Assembly: GCA_017556595.1 (NCBI GenBank)
Contig: JAFYML010000389.1
Span: forward strand, 1 to 6,752
Source: Bacteroides sp.
Lineage (GTDB): Bacteria > Bacteroidota > Bacteroidia > Bacteroidales > Bacteroidaceae
Length of the DNA: 6,752 bases
Direction of reading: 5' to 3'
In this document: one piece after another, positions 1-6,729 of the stretch
Numbering within the stretch: position 1 is the stretch's first letter
Layout of the letters: every line of letters begins with the position of its first letter
Notes under the pieces: generated by a model
What the model was told of the DNA's origin: nothing
What the model saw: only the letters and a program-made list of their open reading frames with translations
Databases searched by the model: none
Position numbers and translations under genes: made by a program

Positions 1-41
1 CCGATACCGTCACCGGCCAACACTGCTATTTTCAGTTCCAT
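1..41 (-). CDS. leuB: 3-isopropylmalate dehydrogenase, N-terminal fragment (cut by window edge)
   Basis: Reading down from the ATG at 41-39 gives MELKIAVLAGDGIG, the usual first beta-strand and GDGIG(P) loop of 3-isopropylmalate dehydrogenase; the reading frame stays open to base 1. LeuB oxidatively decarboxylates 3-isopropylmalate to 2-oxoisocaproate with NAD+ in the cytosol, and also handles 3-methylmalate in the citramalate route to isoleucine. The gene follows the MATE stop codon by 30 bases, with an AGGA stretch about eight bases before the ATG, unusually SD-like for this window. Its place as last gene after leuA, leuC, leuD and a second synthase fits Bacteroidales leu operons, except for the transporter inserted before it. 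Only 13 complete codons are visible, so the rest of the enzyme, including the catalytic residues, cannot be judged. Isocitrate dehydrogenase-family relatives share this motif, but the context strongly favours LeuB. Confidence 0.9.
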   Translation of the reverse strand, partial: MELKIAVLAGDGI

Positions 42-71
42 AATTGAATCCTATTATATATAAATAATGCA

Positions 72-1421
72 CTATTTTACAAATCCTTTTGTTGCCCATT
101 TCTTTGACTTCCATCGGAAAACAAAAATCGCGCCACGTATATCTTCATCGAGTGCAAAACTTGCCCACATACCTAACAATCCAAATCCCCAATGAACACC
201 CAACAAATAACTTCCGCCAACCGATACTATCCATTGTACAACAATTCCAACATAGAATGGGAAGTTCACATCACCCGTAGCACGCAATGACTGGGTAGCC
301 CAAATATTAGTAGCACGGCCTACTTCGAGGAAGACATTTATCCAAAAGACGCCTTTACCTAACTCTATAATTTCAGGATTATCGGTAAGCATATTCAACA
401 CTTCGCCACCGATTATAGCCATAAATAACGCCAAGAAAAAGGAAATGGATATGGATATATTATGTGTAAACCGTCCCATCAAATAGGCTGCTTGCACACG
501 CCTTTGACCAACAAGATGTCCTATAAGTATCGACCCTGCTTGGGCTATGGATATAGAAAAAACAAGAACAAAGAAAAGCATATTCCAACAATAAGTTCGC
601 GTAGCCAATGCTTCATTACCCAACATATTAATAAAATATGTAATAACTACCTGAGTAGAACTATAACTTATTTCTTCGCCAGCCGATGGCAAACCTATCT
701 TAAGTAAGTTTTTCAATTCAATCCATGGGAATGGACGGAATAGTTTCATCGGGAATGAAGGTATATGCTTCTTAAAGAGAATAATAAATAAGATAAGCAT
801 ACTTACACCACGCGCAATGCTTGTAGAGATTGCAGCACCTTCTACACCAAGAGCTGGTGCACCAAACTTACCAAAGATAAGGACATAGTTTCCTATAATA
901 TTCAAGATGTTTACCACTACAGTAACCATCATTGGATACATCACCTTATCTGCCGCACGCAAAGATGCCGATATAGCCAATGATATTGCTTGGAAGAACA
1001 TAAATGCACCAACAATATGCATATAGTTAAGAGCCTCAGCGTACAATTCTGGACGAAGCCCCATTAAATGTAACAATGTTGAGCTACCAAAGTACAAGGC
1101 TGCACTCATCAACAAACCAGTAATAGTATTCAATAGTATTGCAACACCGGTTGTTTGAACCATGCGTTCTTTGAGCTTTGCACCAAGATATTGTGAACAA
1201 AGAACAGTAGTACCAAAACTGATTACTTGAAATACAAGTACTGCTAAATGAATAAGTTGATTAACTACACCAACAGCAGCAACTGCTTCGTCAGAGTGTT
1301 GACTCAACATAATGGTATCTACCACTCCAAGCATCAAAACCAATGCTGTTTCGATAAAAATTGGGCCTACTAATTTACCCAATTGGGCCTTCATGCCCTG
1401 GGATTTAAAGGGGTGTATCAT
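72..1421 (-). CDS. MATE-family multidrug/organic cation efflux transporter
   Basis: The predicted 449-residue inner-membrane protein has about 12 hydrophobic helices in two homologous halves (roughly residues 15-215 and 235-440), the normal size for MATE antiporters, which export cationic or other organic molecules using Na+ or H+ gradients. Family marks are LGVVDTIMLS in helix 1 (31-40, with Asp35), AAVGVVNQ (48-55), ASLRAADKVMYP (152-163), GVEGAAISTSIAR (192-204), the matching second-half QSLRATGDVNFPF (377-389), and ALDEDIRG near the C-terminus (423-430), which recalls the YoeA-like branch. I chose the ATG at 1421. An in-frame TTG at 1457 would add 12 residues, but those codons read straight through a promoter-like TATCTTTG box. 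The gene lies 55 bases after the second synthase and 30 bases before leuB, so it sits inside the leucine operon. The family is secure; the substrate is unknown, and a link to branched-chain amino or keto acids is only a guess from position. Confidence 0.9.
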   Translation of the reverse strand: MIHPFKSQGMKAQLGKLVGPIFIETALVLMLGVVDTIMLSQHSDEAVAAVGVVNQLIHLAVLVFQVISFGTTVLCSQYLGAKLKERMVQTTGVAILLNTITGLLMSAALYFGSSTLLHLMGLRPELYAEALNYMHIVGAFMFFQAISLAISASLRAADKVMYPMMVTVVVNILNIIGNYVLIFGKFGAPALGVEGAAISTSIARGVSMLILFIILFKKHIPSFPMKLFRPFPWIELKNLLKIGLPSAGEEISYSSTQVVITYFINMLGNEALATRTYCWNMLFFVLVFSISIAQAGSILIGHLVGQRRVQAAYLMGRFTHNISISISFFLALFMAIIGGEVLNMLTDNPEIIELGKGVFWINVFLEVGRATNIWATQSLRATGDVNFPFYVGIVVQWIVSVGGSYLLGVHWGFGLLGMWASFALDEDIRGAIFVFRWKSKKWATKGFVK

Positions 1422-1443
1422 GCTTTTTACGTTAAAACGGGTG

Positions 1444-1451
1444 CAAAGATA
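1444..1451 (-). promoter_or_regulatory. Bacteroidetes -7 promoter box before the MATE gene
   Basis: The minus strand reads TATCTTTGCA, an exact TAnnTTTG -7 element with the frequently seen following GCA. It lies 25 bases after the stop codon of the preceding synthase gene and 22 bases before the ATG at 1421, so a transcript would start with a short untranslated leader. No TTTG -33 element occurs at the usual 19-21 base distance (the bases there read near CGAA), so the promoter could be weak or need an activator. If active it would express the transporter and leuB independently of the upstream attenuator. Confidence 0.5.
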
Positions 1452-1476
1452 CGACAATTATCTGTTATTTGTTCGA

Positions 1477-3018
1477 TTAGTGAGAATCAAATTGCTCTTC
1501 TATAATGTTAAGCATTTTGATAGTAGCTTTAATAGCAGCTTCTGTTTGGTCAGCATCAAGCCCACGCGTGCGGAATACCTTATCTCCGAAACTCCATGTA
1601 ATAATGGTTTGAACAAATGCATCTGTTCGGCCACCCGGTGGAATGGTTACAGCATAGTTTGTTAGCATTGGGAATTGTCGTTGCAACGTTTGCTGATAAA
1701 TTTTCCTAAGTGCTCGAACAAAAGCATCGTATTGCCCATCACCACTACTGCTTTCTTCGTAGGCCTGTCCATTAATTTCAATACGCAATGTTGCCATTGG
1801 CTTTAATCCATAAGCCAAATTCACGATATAACTCAATAATCGCACTCGTTCGTTGCGTACATCATGTTTCAACACATCGCTAACAATATAGGGAAGGTCT
1901 TCGGGTGTAACAATCTCTTTCTTATCGCCCAATTCTATAATGCGACGAGTAACTTTCTGCATAGACTCTTCATCGAGAGCTAAGCCTAATGATTCAAGAT
2001 TTTTACGGATATTAGCTTTTCCACTATTTTTACCTAACGCATACTCACGTCTTCGACCAAAGCGTTCAGGCAACAAATCATTACAGTATAAATTCAGTTT
2101 ATTATCGCCATCAGCATGAACACCAGCAACTTGGGTAAATACATTTTCACCAACAATAGGTTTATTGGCTGGAATATTAATACCACTATAAGATTCAACA
2201 ATACGACTAACTTGATTCAAGCGACTTTCATCAATTCCCGTAACTGCATTAAAATGATCTTTCAAAATGGCTTGTACACTTGATAATGGCGCATTACCGG
2301 CACGCTCGCCCAAACCATTAATGGTTGTATGTAATCCACGACAACCGCAAAGGACTGCTGCTAAAACATTACTAACTGCTAAATCATAATCATTGTGCGC
2401 ATGGAAATCGAAATGAACATGAGGATAATGTTTCTTCATCTTGCGCATGTATTCAACAACTTGCAACGGATTCAATATACCAAGTGTATCGGGCAGCATG
2501 ACACGTCGAATAGGCATTTGAACAAGTTGATCCATTAGGTCGAAAACATATTGAGGAGATTGTTTCATGCCATTACTCCAATCTTCAAGGTATATGTTAA
2601 CTTCCATACCCATTGCATGGGCATAATTCACTGTCCAACGAATATCATCCAAATGTTCTTCAAGTGTTTTATGTAATTGTGCTGTACAATGTTTCAATGA
2701 ACCTTTACACAACAAATTCAGCACGCGACAACCCACCGAGTGTATCCAATCAACCGAAACTGTACCATCCACAAAACCTAGAACCTCTACTTGATGTATG
2801 TATCCATTATCTGTAGCCCATTGGCAGATACGACGAACAGCCTCTCGCTCACCTTCACTGACACGCGCTGATGAAATTTCTATACGATCCACTTTAAGCT
2901 CTTCGAGTAATAAGCGAGCTATCATCAACTTTTCGTGCGGCACAAAACTTACACCACTTGTCTGCTCTCCATCACGCAGCGTGGTGTCCATAATTTCCAC
3001 TCTTATTTCTTTTCCCAT
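1477..3018 (-). CDS. cimA: (R)-citramalate synthase, second LeuA-like enzyme
   Basis: This 513-residue cytosolic enzyme of the DRE-TIM metallolyase family most likely condenses pyruvate with acetyl-CoA to (R)-citramalate, the first step of the threonine-independent isoleucine route. Visible parts are the TIM barrel with R15-D16-G17, catalytic E145, T178, metal ligands H206 and H208 (HAHND), NGLGERAGN (234-242), linker subdomain residues H301 and Y311, and a C-terminal allosteric domain (about 395-513) with GDGQYDAF (426-433) and IPPGGRTDAFV (459-469). L80, L103 and Y143 fall one position before the pyruvate-pocket residues Leu81, Leu104 and Tyr144 of Leptospira citramalate synthase, as I recall that enzyme, and the VNIYLEDWSNG segment is nearly the same. 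True isopropylmalate synthases have His in place of the second Leu. The start overlaps the end of leuD by 16 bases, suggesting coupled translation. It is often annotated simply as 2-isopropylmalate synthase; assignment to citramalate rests on the pocket residues and needs an assay. Confidence 0.85.
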   Translation of the reverse strand: MGKEIRVEIMDTTLRDGEQTSGVSFVPHEKLMIARLLLEELKVDRIEISSARVSEGEREAVRRICQWATDNGYIHQVEVLGFVDGTVSVDWIHSVGCRVLNLLCKGSLKHCTAQLHKTLEEHLDDIRWTVNYAHAMGMEVNIYLEDWSNGMKQSPQYVFDLMDQLVQMPIRRVMLPDTLGILNPLQVVEYMRKMKKHYPHVHFDFHAHNDYDLAVSNVLAAVLCGCRGLHTTINGLGERAGNAPLSSVQAILKDHFNAVTGIDESRLNQVSRIVESYSGINIPANKPIVGENVFTQVAGVHADGDNKLNLYCNDLLPERFGRRREYALGKNSGKANIRKNLESLGLALDEESMQKVTRRIIELGDKKEIVTPEDLPYIVSDVLKHDVRNERVRLLSYIVNLAYGLKPMATLRIEINGQAYEESSSGDGQYDAFVRALRKIYQQTLQRQFPMLTNYAVTIPPGGRTDAFVQTIITWSFGDKVFRTRGLDADQTEAAIKATIKMLNIIEEQFDSH

Positions 3019-3593
3019 TGTTCTATTTTACTGCGATTAGCCACAAGAAAATCTATGTCGTCCAAGCCATTCATTAAACAATGTTTCTTGTATCCATTAA
3101 TCTCAAAGTGTTCACTTTTTCCATTACTTAGGTTGGTTACCAATTGATTGGGTAAATCCACTTTTACTTCTGTCTGCGGATTTTCATTGATAGAAGCGAA
3201 CAGCTCTGCCAAAAAAGCATCACTTACCACCACTGGTAAAACGAAGTTGTTCAATTCGTTATTTTTGTGAATATCAGCAAAAAAACTACTAATAACCACA
3301 CGAAAACCATATCCTGCAATAGCCCATGCAGCATGTTCACGACTTGAACCGCTTCCAAAATTCTTGCCAGCAACCAATATACTACCACTATAAATAGGAT
3401 TATTCAACACAAAATCAGGATTTAGCGTGCCATCTGGAAGATAACGCCAATCGCGAAAAAGGTTATCACCAAAAAACTTCTCATCGCGTGTAGTTGCTTT
3501 TAAAAAACGAGCAGGAATAATCTGATCTGTATCCACATTTTCCAAAGGCAAAGGAACACAAGTACTTATTATAATGTCAAACTTTTGTTTCAT
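3003..3593 (-). CDS. leuD: 3-isopropylmalate dehydratase small subunit
   Basis: The 196-residue product is the swivelling small subunit of isopropylmalate isomerase, which with LeuC converts 2-isopropylmalate to 3-isopropylmalate; in the citramalate route the same complex would convert citramalate to 3-methylmalate. Family marks are LENVDTDQIIPARFLK (17-32), NFGSGSSREHAAWAI (78-92), whose serines and arginine bind substrate carboxylates, and SSFFADIHKNNELNNFVLPV (102-121). Length is typical for the bacterial subunit. The ATG lies 12 bases after the leuC stop and the 3' end overlaps the next gene by 16 bases, so it is embedded in one transcript. No Shine-Dalgarno sequence is seen, only an A-rich stretch, normal for Bacteroidota. 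I see no frameshift or missing motif. Confidence 0.97.
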   Translation of the reverse strand: MKQKFDIIISTCVPLPLENVDTDQIIPARFLKATTRDEKFFGDNLFRDWRYLPDGTLNPDFVLNNPIYSGSILVAGKNFGSGSSREHAAWAIAGYGFRVVISSFFADIHKNNELNNFVLPVVVSDAFLAELFASINENPQTEVKVDLPNQLVTNLSNGKSEHFEINGYKKHCLMNGLDDIDFLVANRSKIEQWEKK

Positions 3594-3605
3594 AACGATT
3601 GCTTT

Positions 3606-5000
3606 TTAGATAAACATTCTTGGATCTGTAATCACGCCTGTCACAGCTGCAGCGGCAGCAGTCAGTGGACTAGCCAATAGTGTACGTGAGCCTGGACCTT
3701 GTCTTCCTTCAAAGTTTCGATTGCTTGTTGAAACAGCATACTTCCCTGCAGGAATCTTATCATCATTCATCGCTAAACAAGCCGAACATCCTGGCTGACG
3801 AATTGCAAATCCTGCTTCTTCCAGCACTTTATCCAAGCCTTCTTCACGAATTTGTGCATCTACCATCCATGAACCAGGAACAAGCCAAGCTACTACATTA
3901 TCTGCTTTTTTCCGTCCTTTAACTACAGAAGCAAAAGCACGAAAATCTTCAATGCGACCATTCGTACAAGCTCCTAAAAAGACATAATCAATCGTTTTGC
4001 CTAATAATTGTTCTCCGGCCTCAAATCCCATGTATTGCATAGCTTTTTCAAAAGAAACTTGTCCTGCTTCATCAATTCTATCCAAAGTAGGAATACGCTG
4101 AGTAATACCCATACCCATCCCGGGATTGGTTCCATAGGTTATCATCGGTTCAATTTTCTCTGCATGGAAAGTCAGTTCTTTATCAAACACAGCATCTTCA
4201 TCACTTTTTAGCGTCTTCCAATAAGCAATAGCCTTCTCCCAATCATCACCTTTCGGTGCATAGTCCCTACCTTTTATATACTCAAAGGTTACTTCATCGG
4301 GAGCTATAAATCCACCACGTGCGCCCATTTCAATGGATAAGTTACACAATGTAAGGCGTCCTTCCATCGTAAGGTTACGTACCACCTCTCCTGCGTATTC
4401 AATAAAATAACCTGTAGCTCCACTAGTGGTCAACTCCGACATTAGGTATAAGGCTACATCCTTAGCAGTCACTCCCTTACCTAAACATCCTTCAATATTG
4501 ATACGCATTGATTTTGGCTTCTGTTGTAAAATACATTGTGAAGCCAATACCATCTCAACCTCACTTGTACCAATACCAAAAGCAACCGCCCCCATCGCGC
4601 CATGTGTAGATGTATGTGAATCACCACACACAATCGTCATTCCAGGTAATGTAAGTCCTCTTTCCGGACCAACCACATGAATAATACCATTCTTAGGATG
4701 CATCATCCCGAAATGAGTCAAGCCAAAATCGGCAGCATTACGTGCCAATTCATCAACTTGTGCTTTACTCACAGGATCCTCAATCTGTTTATCTTGATCA
4801 TGGGTTGGGGTGTTATGATCGGGCATACAAAAAATACGCTCTGGTCGGAAACATTTCAAACCACGTTCGCGCATACTTGCAAAAGCTTGCGGACTAGTAA
4901 CCTCATGACAATAGAGTCTGTCAATATATAATTGTGTGGGGCCATCCTCTACATGTTGAACCACATGAGCATCCCATATTTTATCGAAAAGAGTATTCAT
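3606..5000 (-). CDS. leuC: 3-isopropylmalate dehydratase large subunit
   Basis: The 464-residue protein is the aconitase-family large subunit of isopropylmalate isomerase and should hold a [4Fe-4S] cluster through C345 (in FLGACTNGR) and the pair C405 and C408 (in QPGCSAC). Other family segments are MPDHNTPT (59-66), [20 protein letters not shown] (125-144), [11 protein letters not shown] (194-204) and the C-terminal [20 protein letters not shown] (424-443). It pairs with LeuD to interconvert 2- and 3-isopropylmalate in the cytosol and probably serves the citramalate pathway as well. The ATG shares one base with the leuA stop (TAATG), a layout that favours re-initiation by the same ribosome. 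Length and motifs are those of the ordinary LeuC group. Homoaconitase or a dedicated citramalate isomerase is less likely given the complete leu gene set here. Confidence 0.97.
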   Translation of the reverse strand: MNTLFDKIWDAHVVQHVEDGPTQLYIDRLYCHEVTSPQAFASMRERGLKCFRPERIFCMPDHNTPTHDQDKQIEDPVSKAQVDELARNAADFGLTHFGMMHPKNGIIHVVGPERGLTLPGMTIVCGDSHTSTHGAMGAVAFGIGTSEVEMVLASQCILQQKPKSMRINIEGCLGKGVTAKDVALYLMSELTTSGATGYFIEYAGEVVRNLTMEGRLTLCNLSIEMGARGGFIAPDEVTFEYIKGRDYAPKGDDWEKAIAYWKTLKSDEDAVFDKELTFHAEKIEPMITYGTNPGMGMGITQRIPTLDRIDEAGQVSFEKAMQYMGFEAGEQLLGKTIDYVFLGACTNGRIEDFRAFASVVKGRKKADNVVAWLVPGSWMVDAQIREEGLDKVLEEAGFAIRQPGCSACLAMNDDKIPAGKYAVSTSNRNFEGRQGPGSRTLLASPLTAAAAAVTGVITDPRMFI

Positions 5001-6493
5001 TATCTAAATTTATTAATACAATCAATATAAGCTTCAACCGATGCTGCAATAATATCCGTATTAGCACCGAAACCATAATATACTTGGCCATCATATTCGA
5101 CTTGCATATGCACCTTTCCCATATCGTCACTACCTTTGCTAATAGCTTGAATAGTAAATTCTTTTAAGGTCATATTCCTATCGATAATTTTCTTAAGGGC
5201 CTTGATGGCTGCATCTACAGGGCCATTGCCGCTTGCACATGCTTCAAATTTCTCTCCGCTAATATTCAGTCCTAAACTTGCTACAGATTGTACACCAACC
5301 CCACTTGTTACTTGCAAATAATCTAACTTAATTCGGTGATTCACTGTTCTATCCGCACCTGCAAGCACCAACACATCATCATCATTGATATCCTTTTTCT
5401 TGTCGGCCAATTTCAAGAAATCTTCATAAACCTTGTCAAGTTTCTCTTGACTTAATTCTACGCCTAATGCTTGAAGACGATTTTTCAATGCTGCACGACC
5501 ACTACGTGCAGTCAACACAATAGAATTATCATCAATACCTACATCGTGAGGATCTATAATCTCATAAGTTTGCACATTCTTCAATACACCATCTTGATGA
5601 ATACCACTTGAATGAGCAAAAGCATTTCTACCAACAATGGCTTTGTTTGGTTGAACAGGCATATTCATAAGACTAGATACCATGCGACTTGTTGGATATA
5701 TTTTGTTTGTATTAATATTGGTTTCAACGCCAAGTCCACTATGGCACTTTACAATCATTGCCACCTCTTCAAGTGAAGTATTACCTGCACGTTCACCAAT
5801 ACCATTGATGGTTACTTCTACTTGACGAGCACCATTCAAAACACCAGCCATTGTATTGGCAGTTGCCATGCCTAAATCATTGTGACAATGTGTAGATAGA
5901 ATAACTTTTTCGATACCCGAAACATGCTCCATCAGATACTTTATCTTTGCGCCATATTCCGAAGGCAAGCAATAACCTGTTGTATCAGGGATATTAACAA
6001 CAGTTGCTCCCGCTTTAATAACAGCTTCTATAACGCGAGCCAAATACTCGTTATCGGTACGACCTGCATCTTCTGCATAGAACTCAACATCGTCCACAAA
6101 CCTACGAGCATATTTCACAGCAGCTACTGCGCGTTCTATGATTTCATCTCTATTCGAATTAAATTTATACTTTATATGGCTATCACTAGTACCAATACCA
6201 GTATGAATACGTTTGCGTTTCGCATAACGCAAAGCTTCAACAGCCACATCGATATCACTTTGGATAGCTCGTGTTAAGGCACAAATAGTAGGCCAAGTTA
6301 CAGCCTTAGAAATTTCGATTACCGAATTGTAATCACCTGGACTAGATATTGGGAAACCAGCTTCTATCACATCAACGCCCAATAGTTCCAGTTGTTTAGC
6401 GACTTGAATTTTCTCTACTGTATTCAACTGGCAACCAGGAACTTGTTCTCCATCTCGAAGTGTAGTATCAAAGATAAATAATCTATCAGCCAT
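5000..6493 (-). CDS. leuA: 2-isopropylmalate synthase
   Basis: LeuA condenses 2-oxoisovalerate with acetyl-CoA, the committing step of leucine synthesis. Counting from the TTATGGCT start (with two more residues if the upstream ATG at 6499 is used), the protein has 497 residues. In the 499-residue numbering the barrel shows R15-D16-G17, H99 in [12 protein letters not shown]143 in [10 protein letters not shown], metal ligands H204 and H206 (THCHND), and NGIGERAGN (232-240), followed by the linker with SSGIHQDGV (297-305) and an allosteric leucine-binding domain (about 390-499) with [12 protein letters not shown] (424-435). I prefer the ATG at 6493 because [15 protein letters not shown] matches the start of Bacteroides relatives; 6499 cannot be excluded. 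It is the first enzyme gene after the attenuator, whose terminator ends 23 bases upstream. Tyr141 stands where E. coli-type enzymes carry Ser. Confidence 0.96.
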   Translation of the reverse strand: MADRLFIFDTTLRDGEQVPGCQLNTVEKIQVAKQLELLGVDVIEAGFPISSPGDYNSVIEISKAVTWPTICALTRAIQSDIDVAVEALRYAKRKRIHTGIGTSDSHIKYKFNSNRDEIIERAVAAVKYARRFVDDVEFYAEDAGRTDNEYLARVIEAVIKAGATVVNIPDTTGYCLPSEYGAKIKYLMEHVSGIEKVILSTHCHNDLGMATANTMAGVLNGARQVEVTINGIGERAGNTSLEEVAMIVKCHSGLGVETNINTNKIYPTSRMVSSLMNMPVQPNKAIVGRNAFAHSSGIHQDGVLKNVQTYEIIDPHDVGIDDNSIVLTARSGRAALKNRLQALGVELSQEKLDKVYEDFLKLADKKKDINDDDVLVLAGADRTVNHRIKLDYLQVTSGVGVQSVASLGLNISGEKFEACASGNGPVDAAIKALKKIIDRNMTLKEFTIQAISKGSDDMGKVHMQVEYDGQVYYGFGANTDIIAASVEAYIDCINKFR

Positions 6494-6516
6494 AAGCATT
6501 ATTATTTATTATTAAG

Positions 6517-6554
6517 CAAACAAAAAGCCTCCCGCACTTGGAAGTGAGAGAGGC
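6517..6554 (-). terminator. Intrinsic terminator of the leu leader (attenuator 3:4 hairpin)
   Basis: On the minus strand a 5' arm beginning GCCTCTCTCACT (6554-6543) pairs with AGTGCGGGAGGC (6538-6527) across a four-base TCCA loop. The stem is 12 positions long with one G-T wobble (6549/6532) and one mismatch (6547/6534), and is followed by TTTTTGTTTG. It ends 23 bases before the leuA start, so it must be bypassed for the operon to be expressed. Its 5' arm is also the partner of an upstream antiterminator strand, which marks it as a conditional rather than a constitutive terminator. In the plus direction the hairpin lacks a T-run, so it acts for this operon only. Confidence 0.9.
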
Positions 6555-6625
6555 TTGTATATCAGTTCAAATAGCTACATACATTTAAGCACGACACTCA
6601 CTTCCACTAACTCGAGATAGTAGAA
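6539..6625 (-). promoter_or_regulatory. Translation-dependent attenuator: 1:2 and 2:3 alternative hairpins
   Basis: Three mutually exclusive pairings are visible. Strand 1, TTCTACTA (6625-6618, inside the Ile-Leu-Leu codons), pairs with TAGTGGAA (6609-6602): eight base pairs with one wobble and an eight-base loop. Strand 2, TGGAAGTGAG (6606-6597), pairs perfectly with strand 3, CTCACTTCCA (6548-6539): ten Watson-Crick pairs. Strand 3 is also the 5' half and loop of the terminator. Between strands 2 and 3, TGTATGT (6583-6577) can pair with ATATACA (6562-6556), which would shorten the antiterminator loop. A ribosome stalled at the Ile or Leu codons would melt 1:2 and let 2:3 form, permitting read-through; one reaching the stop at 6587-6585 would cover part of strand 2 and leave the terminator free. 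The pairings are read directly; the regulatory logic is inferred from trp, his and leu attenuators of enteric bacteria. Confidence 0.85.
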
Positions 6626-6668
6626 TAATAATGCCGCACAATAGAATATATGTAAACATAAAAATCAT
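6585..6668 (-). CDS. leuL: leu operon leader peptide (27 codons, Ile/Leu-rich)
   Basis: An ATG at 6668 opens a 27-codon frame ending in TAA at 6587-6585. Its middle reads ILLCGIIILLSR: three ATT Ile codons (6632-6624) followed by two CTA Leu codons (6623-6618), plus an earlier Ile-Leu-Leu (6647-6639). Nine of 27 residues are Ile or Leu. The product is presumably a non-functional regulatory peptide whose translation speed is the signal: its Ile and Leu codons overlap strand 1 of the attenuator and its stop codon lies just after strand 2. A second in-frame ATG at 6659 could serve as the start without changing this. No Shine-Dalgarno site is present, but an A-rich GACAAATT precedes the ATG, normal for Bacteroidota. 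The symbol is by function and position; there is no sequence similarity to the enterobacterial LeuL peptide. A short hydrophobic membrane peptide is an alternative, but the alternative hairpins argue against it. Confidence 0.8.
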   Translation of the reverse strand: MIFMFTYILLCGIIILLSRVSGSECRA

Positions 6669-6698
6669 AATTTGTCTATCATTTCATTTAAAACGCTG

Positions 6699-6729
6699 CA
6701 AATGTATAGAGAATATCAATATAAACAAA
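6699..6729 (-). promoter_or_regulatory. Main leu operon promoter, Bacteroidetes type
   Basis: The minus strand has TTTG (6729-6726) and, after a 19-base spacer, TACATTTG (6706-6699). These match the -33 TTTG and -7 TAnnTTTG elements used by the primary sigma factor of Bacteroidota at their known spacing. Transcription should begin about five to eight bases further on, near 6694-6691, leaving roughly 23-26 bases before the leader-peptide ATG. The flanking bases up to 6752 are very AT-rich, and I see no further operator or riboswitch in them. Confidence 0.85.

Noticed and set aside
462..707. Plus-strand open frame of 81 codons opposite the MATE gene
   Set aside because: Antisense shadow of membrane-helix codons, with no family resemblance.
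872..879. A second TATCTTTG -7-like box on the minus strand
   Set aside because: It lies in the middle of the MATE coding sequence, has no TTTG at the -33 distance, and is not followed by a gene start; a chance match.
1422..1457. TTG start giving a 461-residue MATE protein
   Set aside because: The start codon is a TTG, the added 12 residues (MSYLCTRFNVKS) look unlike a MATE N-terminus, and their codons run through a TATCTTTG promoter box; the ATG at 1421 is better.
1312..1665. Plus-strand open frame of 117 codons spanning the cimA-MATE junction
   Set aside because: It is antisense to two well-supported genes, has no recognisable domain, promoter or start context, and looks like a shadow frame.
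5924..6277. Plus-strand open frame of 117 codons opposite leuA
   Set aside because: It is the complement of a conserved part of the LeuA barrel, with Cys/Ser/Ile-rich non-protein-like composition and no promoter.
6527..6554. Terminator hairpin acting in the plus direction
   Set aside because: After the hairpin on the plus strand the sequence is TTGTATATC, with no T-run, and no plus-strand gene ends here.
6611..6616. CTCGAG palindrome as a possible operator
   Set aside because: It is only six bases and falls in the loop region of the 1:2 hairpin within the leader ORF; no second copy or longer dyad is seen.
6675..6691. Tiny ATG-AAA-TGA frame ahead of the leader peptide as an upstream ORF
   Set aside because: It is two codons long, close to the inferred transcript 5' end, and carries no regulatory codon; most likely chance in AT-rich sequence.
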